DNA of 64,000 nucleotides from positions 4,072 through 68,071 of the forward strand of contig JBPCPV010000055.1 of the NCBI GenBank assembly GCA_050998805.1, written 5' to 3'. The notes beneath the pieces were generated by a model that saw only the letters and a program-made list of their open reading frames with translations, was not told the origin of the DNA and made no database searches. Numbering within the stretch: the first letter of the stretch is position 1; the number at the start of each line of letters is the position of its first letter. Source of the stretch: JAICKM01 sp050998805 (GTDB taxonomy: Bacteria > Chloroflexota > Chloroflexia > QHBQ01 > JAICKM01). The translations under genes and the position numbers were made by a program. Of the stretch, positions 60,801-64,000 are shown piece by piece.

Positions 60801-63767
60801 GTCCCAATAGTTGAAGCCGGTGTAGACATGGCGGAGGTTAGCGTCCACAGGACCGAGCTTGCCCAGGAAGTTGACGAGCGCAGTCTGCCAGCCATGTATG
60901 CTGATGAACTGCAACAGGAATTGGAGGTTGCCGATCACCGCGAGCAGCGCCGCGCCGACGACGCCCCAGCCGAAGCCTGCCCATGACACGCCGCGCCCGC
61001 CCCGCGCGCGCTGCACGACTGCCACGCAGTTGTAGACGATGCTCGATGCGCCGAGTATGGTCAGCCCGTAGAGCAGGGGTGTCGCCAGGTTGAAGCCGAT
61101 TGCCGGCTGCACACCGATCAGCTTGATCATCGTACCGATGAGGAAGTAGCCGTAGTAGTAGTAGTTGACCGTGCCGCTGCTGAAGAAGGGGTCGCCCGGC
61201 GGCATCCAGGGACTACGCAGCACGGCGTTCAGGAAGCCGAACTCCATCGGCTTTTCGCCGCCTTGAAAGGGCTGCCAGAGGTCGGGGTCAAGGATGCGTA
61301 TCACGAGGAAGGCAGCGAAGGCGACGAGGAAGAGGCCCTCCCAGGCGAGGATCAGCCCCCGGTGCGACGAGATGTACTCGCGCAGCTCCGGCGCGAACCG
61401 CCGCCACATGACGACGCCGACGATCCCGAGCAGGGCTATCGCGCCGAGGATCGTGTATACCGTGAAGGGAACCCAATGGAGGCTGGCGAGCATCCAGGTG
61501 ACCCAGGCGACCAGCACAAGCCCCAGGGTTTTGCTCAACGGGTAGCCGCGATCCGGCAGGCGGCGGCAGACGATTGCCGTCAACGGCCAGGCCAGCAGGC
61601 CGATAACCTCAATCGCCAGCAGCCAAAGCAGGACGGCAACCCACTGGTTGTCGGCGAGCGGGTTCCAGGCGAAGTCGCCGAGCGCGAGCTGCTGCCCTGC
61701 GGGCTGCGCCAGCATCAGCGACTTGTCGTAGTCCTTAGCGGTGCGGATCACCGGCCGGCGGATCGGGATAGACGGTTGGTTGACGCTCGCGCCGAAGAGG
61801 GTCTGTAGGTCTTCTTGGCTGAGGGCGCGGGTCTTCTTGTAGACAAGCACACGCGGGTGGTCATAGACGGTGAAGCTCTCGTCGGCATGATCGTCATTGA
61901 TCTTGATGCCGAAGATCTCAGGATAGACCTTCTGGTAGGCTTCGGGCAGGATCTGGGTGTAGCCGAGTTTGCCGCTCATCAGCAGGTCGTAGTAGCGCAT
62001 CTGCACCGGGTAGCGCCAGGGCAGCCTGGGGATCGAGGCGTAGAGCCGGTTGCTGGCGAGCACGATATAGTCGGCCTGGTCGAGCAGGCCCTTGATGTAG
62101 GTGAGTTCGTCGGGTCCGGGCCGGTCGTCGTAGAGGCCCATGGACACATCTCTGAGAGGCGGCAGCGGGGAGCCGGGCATATTCAGAGGTAGGTTGTCGT
62201 CCCAGGTTTCGTGCCCGATGCTCGCGTTCGGGGGCAGGTTGCGCGCCAGCCAGCGGGAGGCGATCACGCGGGACTCTTCGTGTGTATAGATGTTCATAAA
62301 CGCCGTGGCCCAGGCGAGGCTGCCGAGGACCGCGACCGCAGTGATCAGGGGGAAGGCGAAGCGCCGCGCCCTCCAGCCGAAGGGCACGGTGCGCCGTCGC
62401 GCAGCCCGCCATTCGGCGATCCGGGGGCGGATCGCCGCGCTCCAGTAGAGGCCGCGTGCGAGCAGGCCGCCCGCGAGCACACACATATACGGCACGAGCG
62501 GCAGCATATAGCGCATCCACTTTGCTTCGAGCGTCACAATCGTGAGGAAATAGGGTATCATGCCGCTCAGGAGGAGGATCTCCGCGGCCCGGCGGCGGCG
62601 CACGGCGAGGAAGATCGCCAACAGCAGCGCGATCACCGCAGGCACGCCGGACGCCGGACCCATGCCCCACTCCACAAGCTGCTGGAAGTGGTAGAGCACC
62701 GGCACCGTGCCGATGTACTGCCTGGTGAACGGCACGTCGGCGATGCCCCTCTGGATCGCCGCCTCCTGCCCAAGCTGGAAGAGGTACTTGCCCTGCTCGG
62801 CGACAAGGTGCATCGGGCCGAGGGTGAAGAACGTCGTGCCGGGGATCGATTCGCCGGCATCGAAGCTGATGTGCAGGCCGGAGTCGAGCACGCCGTAGGG
62901 GTCGCCGACGGTCGCGCCTACGATAGTCGTCACCCCCGCCAGCACGAGCAGCGCGAAAGCGCGGCGGGCGGCGGCCCAGACCGAAGATGCGCGCTCTTCG
63001 GGCTTCGCGGGTTCGAGTCCGTGTGGGTCGTCGAGTTCGGTGGGAGGCCCGAGCCGCCGTGTGTGGGCGCGATAGGCCACGCGCAGCACCAGCGCGGCCA
63101 CGATCAGCAGGGCCACGGGCGCGACGCTGACCTTGCAGGCAAGCGCGAAGCCGAGGAACAGCCCCGCGAGCGCCGCCGCCCAGGCGCGGCGGTTCTGCAT
63201 CAGCACCACGCTGAAATAGAGCGCGGCGGTCAAGAAGGTCACAAGATAAGGCTCGGCGATGTAGAAGTGCGAGATCTGGATCTGGGTGACCGCGAACGCC
63301 GAGAAGACCGCCGCCAGCAGCCCCGCGTGCTTGCCGTAGAGCCGCCTCCCGATCAGGAAGACTAAGAAGACCGTCACGAGGTCGAATATCCCCGACACCG
63401 CGCGCCCGACGAGAGGCAGGCCGTCGTAAGTCAGCCACTCCGGCTTGTGAAAGAGTTGAGACCCCTCCACCGCGACCGTCTTGACGATGTAGAGCCACAT
63501 CGCCCCGTAGTGCATATCCGAGCCGAGAGGCTGGCCCTCCGTGGGCCGCCGGGGGTTGAGCGGGCTATGCACGGGGTCGAGGAGTTGGGCGAGCGTGGTG
63601 TTCGGCGGGAGGTTGACCCTGTTGATCGTCCAATCGGTGATAGCACGCTCATCGGGGTGCTGGTGGGTGTTCTGGTCGAAATTGACATCGTAGAGCCGCA
63701 TAAAAGCGGCGATTATCATCACCAGGGACAGAACCAGGGGAATCCAGTTTTTTTGCAAGAGCCGCAA
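57813..63767 (-). CDS. Very large fusion: GT39-like transferase + DUF2298 + C-terminal TPR domain
   Basis: 1984 residues from a TTG at 63767 (GAGGAG six bases upstream). Residues 1-720 form a GT39-like GT-C module: acidic pair Asp39-Glu40 in THQHPDERAITDW, then HYGAMWLYIVKT and SHFYIAEPYLVTFL. From about 730 the DUF2298 unit begins (LLAWPLTAIVCRRLPDRGYPLSK, MEFGFLNAVLRSPWMPPGDPFF, VNYYYYGYFLIGTMIKLIG). A hydrophilic loop of about 190 residues rich in Ala/Glu/Pro splits its later helices (~1270-1460). After the membrane part, residues about 1560-1790 are an outer domain, then a Pro-rich hinge and four TPR-like units (1812-1984: HRALGEYYHQHQALDLAIKEF, AYHQLGDIYMENADPDKALA, AYNKVGIAYKDRGRYEDAI, AWFHLGEVYETTQDLDHA). 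Roles are inferred. Confidence 0.8.
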   Translation of the reverse strand: MRLLQKNWIPLVLSLVMIIAAFMRLYDVNFDQNTHQHPDERAITDWTINRVNLPPNTTLAQLLDPVHSPLNPRRPTEGQPLGSDMHYGAMWLYIVKTVAVEGSQLFHKPEWLTYDGLPLVGRAVSGIFDLVTVFLVFLIGRRLYGKHAGLLAAVFSAFAVTQIQISHFYIAEPYLVTFLTAALYFSVVLMQNRRAWAAALAGLFLGFALACKVSVAPVALLIVAALVLRVAYRAHTRRLGPPTELDDPHGLEPAKPEERASSVWAAARRAFALLVLAGVTTIVGATVGDPYGVLDSGLHISFDAGESIPGTTFFTLGPMHLVAEQGKYLFQLGQEAAIQRGIADVPFTRQYIGTVPVLYHFQQLVEWGMGPASGVPAVIALLLAIFLAVRRRRAAEILLLSGMIPYFLTIVTLEAKWMRYMLPLVPYMCVLAGGLLARGLYWSAAIRPRIAEWRAARRRTVPFGWRARRFAFPLITAVAVLGSLAWATAFMNIYTHEESRVIASRWLARNLPPNASIGHETWDDNLPLNMPGSPLPPLRDVSMGLYDDRPGPDELTYIKGLLDQADYIVLASNRLYASIPRLPWRYPVQMRYYDLLMSGKLGYTQILPEAYQKVYPEIFGIKINDDHADESFTVYDHPRVLVYKKTRALSQEDLQTLFGASVNQPSIPIRRPVIRTAKDYDKSLMLAQPAGQQLALGDFAWNPLADNQWVAVLLWLLAIEVIGLLAWPLTAIVCRRLPDRGYPLSKTLGLVLVAWVTWMLASLHWVPFTVYTILGAIALLGIVGVVMWRRFAPELREYISSHRGLILAWEGLFLVAFAAFLVIRILDPDLWQPFQGGEKPMEFGFLNAVLRSPWMPPGDPFFSSGTVNYYYYGYFLIGTMIKLIGVQPAIGFNLATPLLYGLTILGASSIVYNCVAVVQRARGGRGVSWAGFGWGVVGAALLAVIGNLQFLLQFISIHGWQTALVNFLGKLGPVDANLRHVYTGFNYWDASRVIDGGLTINEFPYWSFLFADLHPHLIDISVSLLALGLIFNLALGAWRWPVFRSLPAYFTTASVPTVPSPGAFARPKRDLYTTALQAGHRLWGSSPADGLLRFGTLSLVLGTLFAVNSWDFPVYVMVIGGALVLLVLTALRDRTARIYAVRLGIVGAAVVGMALAAGTAIVFYSPFLLNFKPFYNQIKIITPDMGHTPFLPFLVMWGLFLFVGFSYLGLRLWHYPWAEAAGDWRRWLLPSGPKLSPVPAAAAPLPAPAPASGTAVPVAANGAGEMGRFYSTLPVPAGAAVPVGVAQAEANGSNGANVHHTAITAPLPQPVAAGAPDDEDDYGLADVGDLGFSLEAELASRRRAWMTTLDDPEASNLGAHSAEADGYSGVAEPNGYEETSIAEAEDGNGFHWLSEEPEPVSDAADRPAAQEPDEATAPTETVPPASVLLPVPAERSRRGLLPTGFGLPMMALALLVAFVLYLQPLAANSPPHNLLDGLLALLIGGLITTLLCGVKSPGTVFGGIMLVAGFVIMLGVEYIYLADHMGDGDYYRMNTVFKFYEQAWVLVACGAAVALYALLGPRGSRRRPARRSWFSPWRALWLVPFALLVVGSLIFTVSGTQSRVADRFPTEESRPPVGTLNGMDWMDKAILNLSLDNGNITGTLPFRFEREALDWMNTHIKGTPVIAEAPLGYYRESGMMVGTYTGLPIVVGGLHQEEQRYDWQVGERRGDMTNFYRTEDISTTLLLINKYDIAYIYLGQLEQVYYQKTPAGLAKFKQMENKYLDIAYQNDVVTIYHVRPTEVAQNIGSAPGSPGTPSAPHPKPTPPPLVEDQQLRTLLATVKADPNNVDAHRALGEYYHQHQALDLAIKEFITVTQLAPKDVPAYHQLGDIYMENADPDKALAAWEQAVQQAGDADKPAAYNKVGIAYKDRGRYEDAITAFKNAVAASPHFAEAWFHLGEVYETTQDLDHARDAFQNCIKNAPQDESGKGWAADAQKQLDSLH

Positions 63768-63827
63768 ATTAATCTCCTCGACGTAAATACGGCAACAGGT
63801 CTCAGCCGGTAAAAAGGCCGTGAGCTA

Positions 63828-63856
63828 ATTGTACCATGTTAGGGAAAGGCCCGCAA
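63828..63856 (-). promoter_or_regulatory. Promoter of the DUF2298 operon at the edge of a transposase remnant
   Basis: Minus strand TTGCGG (63856-63851), 17 bases, TACAAT (63833-63828). The -35 begins 26 bases after the stop of a transposase fragment on the same strand, so the insertion element's end may supply it. Confidence 0.55.
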
Positions 63857-63881
63857 CCTCTCAGGCCTCACACACTAGGGC

Positions 63882-64000
63882 CTATGCGCCAGACGAATTT
63901 CGAAGCCCCAGGAGGGCCAACGCCCGCTCGGGGCGCTGACTGTTGGCGCGCAGAGCCGAAGCTATCTTGTTGGTGCCTCCCAGGTGTAGCAGGCTCACCA
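63882..64000 (-). mobile_element. C-terminal end of a DDE transposase, ISAs1 (H-repeat)-like
   Basis: The 39 codons before the stop read VSLLHLGGTNKIASALRANS followed by QRPERALALLGLRNSSGA. The 'LL...G..NIA.ALR....P.RALALLGL' pattern is typical of the C-terminus of ISAs1/H-repeat-associated transposases. The rest of the gene is beyond base 64000, so intactness, terminal repeats and target duplication cannot be judged. Confidence 0.55.

Overview
The window is high-GC bacterial DNA, and I read it as Chloroflexota at moderate confidence. The main reasons are two DUF2298 (Chlor_Arch_YYY-type) giant membrane proteins, many GT-C-type membrane glycosyltransferases, a sedolisin protease with SLH domains, and heptamer tandem repeats scattered between genes. 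No rRNA or tRNA gene is visible, so the class cannot be fixed.

Layout. 1-4902 (minus) is a polysaccharide locus: partial glycosyltransferase, flippase-like LPG-synthase-TM protein, UDP-glucuronate 4-epimerase, O-antigen ligase/polymerase and UDP-glucuronate decarboxylase. 4935-6021 is a low-GC pair (VOC protein, YdeI-like protein). 6121-11207 holds a secreted clan GH-A-like protein and, overlapping it by 3 bases, a fusion of a similar domain to an O-antigen-polymerase-like membrane domain. 11649-15047 is a one-polypeptide type ISP/IIG-like restriction-modification enzyme with an AT-rich central block. 15298-19554 carries small enzymes and a GT-C-like membrane protein. 19884-25234 (minus) is a second glycan operon: DUF1972 glycosyltransferase, O-antigen ligase, DUF2142 protein. 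25387-30980 has a nucleotidyltransferase-like protein, a secreted repeat protein, a methyltransferase and a two-component system. 31186-31888 is a PIN-like gene behind what looks like the tail of a lost ATPase gene.

32319-42944 is the most unusual part: three adjacent very large proteins. Each joins a membrane glycosyltransferase-like core to a C-terminal NHL-type beta-propeller; two also have PA14-like modules between. 43136-45710 is a small protein followed by an S53 peptidase with three SLH domains. 45770-48427 holds a TsaC/Sua5 protein and a solitary sufB. 48488-54614 (minus) is a complete branched-chain amino-acid (liv) ABC operon with two LivG paralogues, a consensus promoter and a structured leader of about 200 nt. 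54855-63767 (minus) holds the two DUF2298 proteins, the larger fusing a GT39-like module, DUF2298 and TPRs. The window ends in a transposase C-terminus.

Several repeat families run through the window: 7-bp tandem repeats (units such as CTGACGG, ACTCAAA, ACTCCGC, ATTGCGG), a REP-like GC-rich palindrome, a GAGCGCAGCGAAGAATCT element and GGGTC/GACCC palindromes. Some heptamer arrays lie inside coding sequence, keep the frame and supply residues or stop codons. Taken together the window is dominated by export and assembly of surface glycans, plus peptide and amino-acid uptake. All functions are inferred from reading the sequence; no database search was made.
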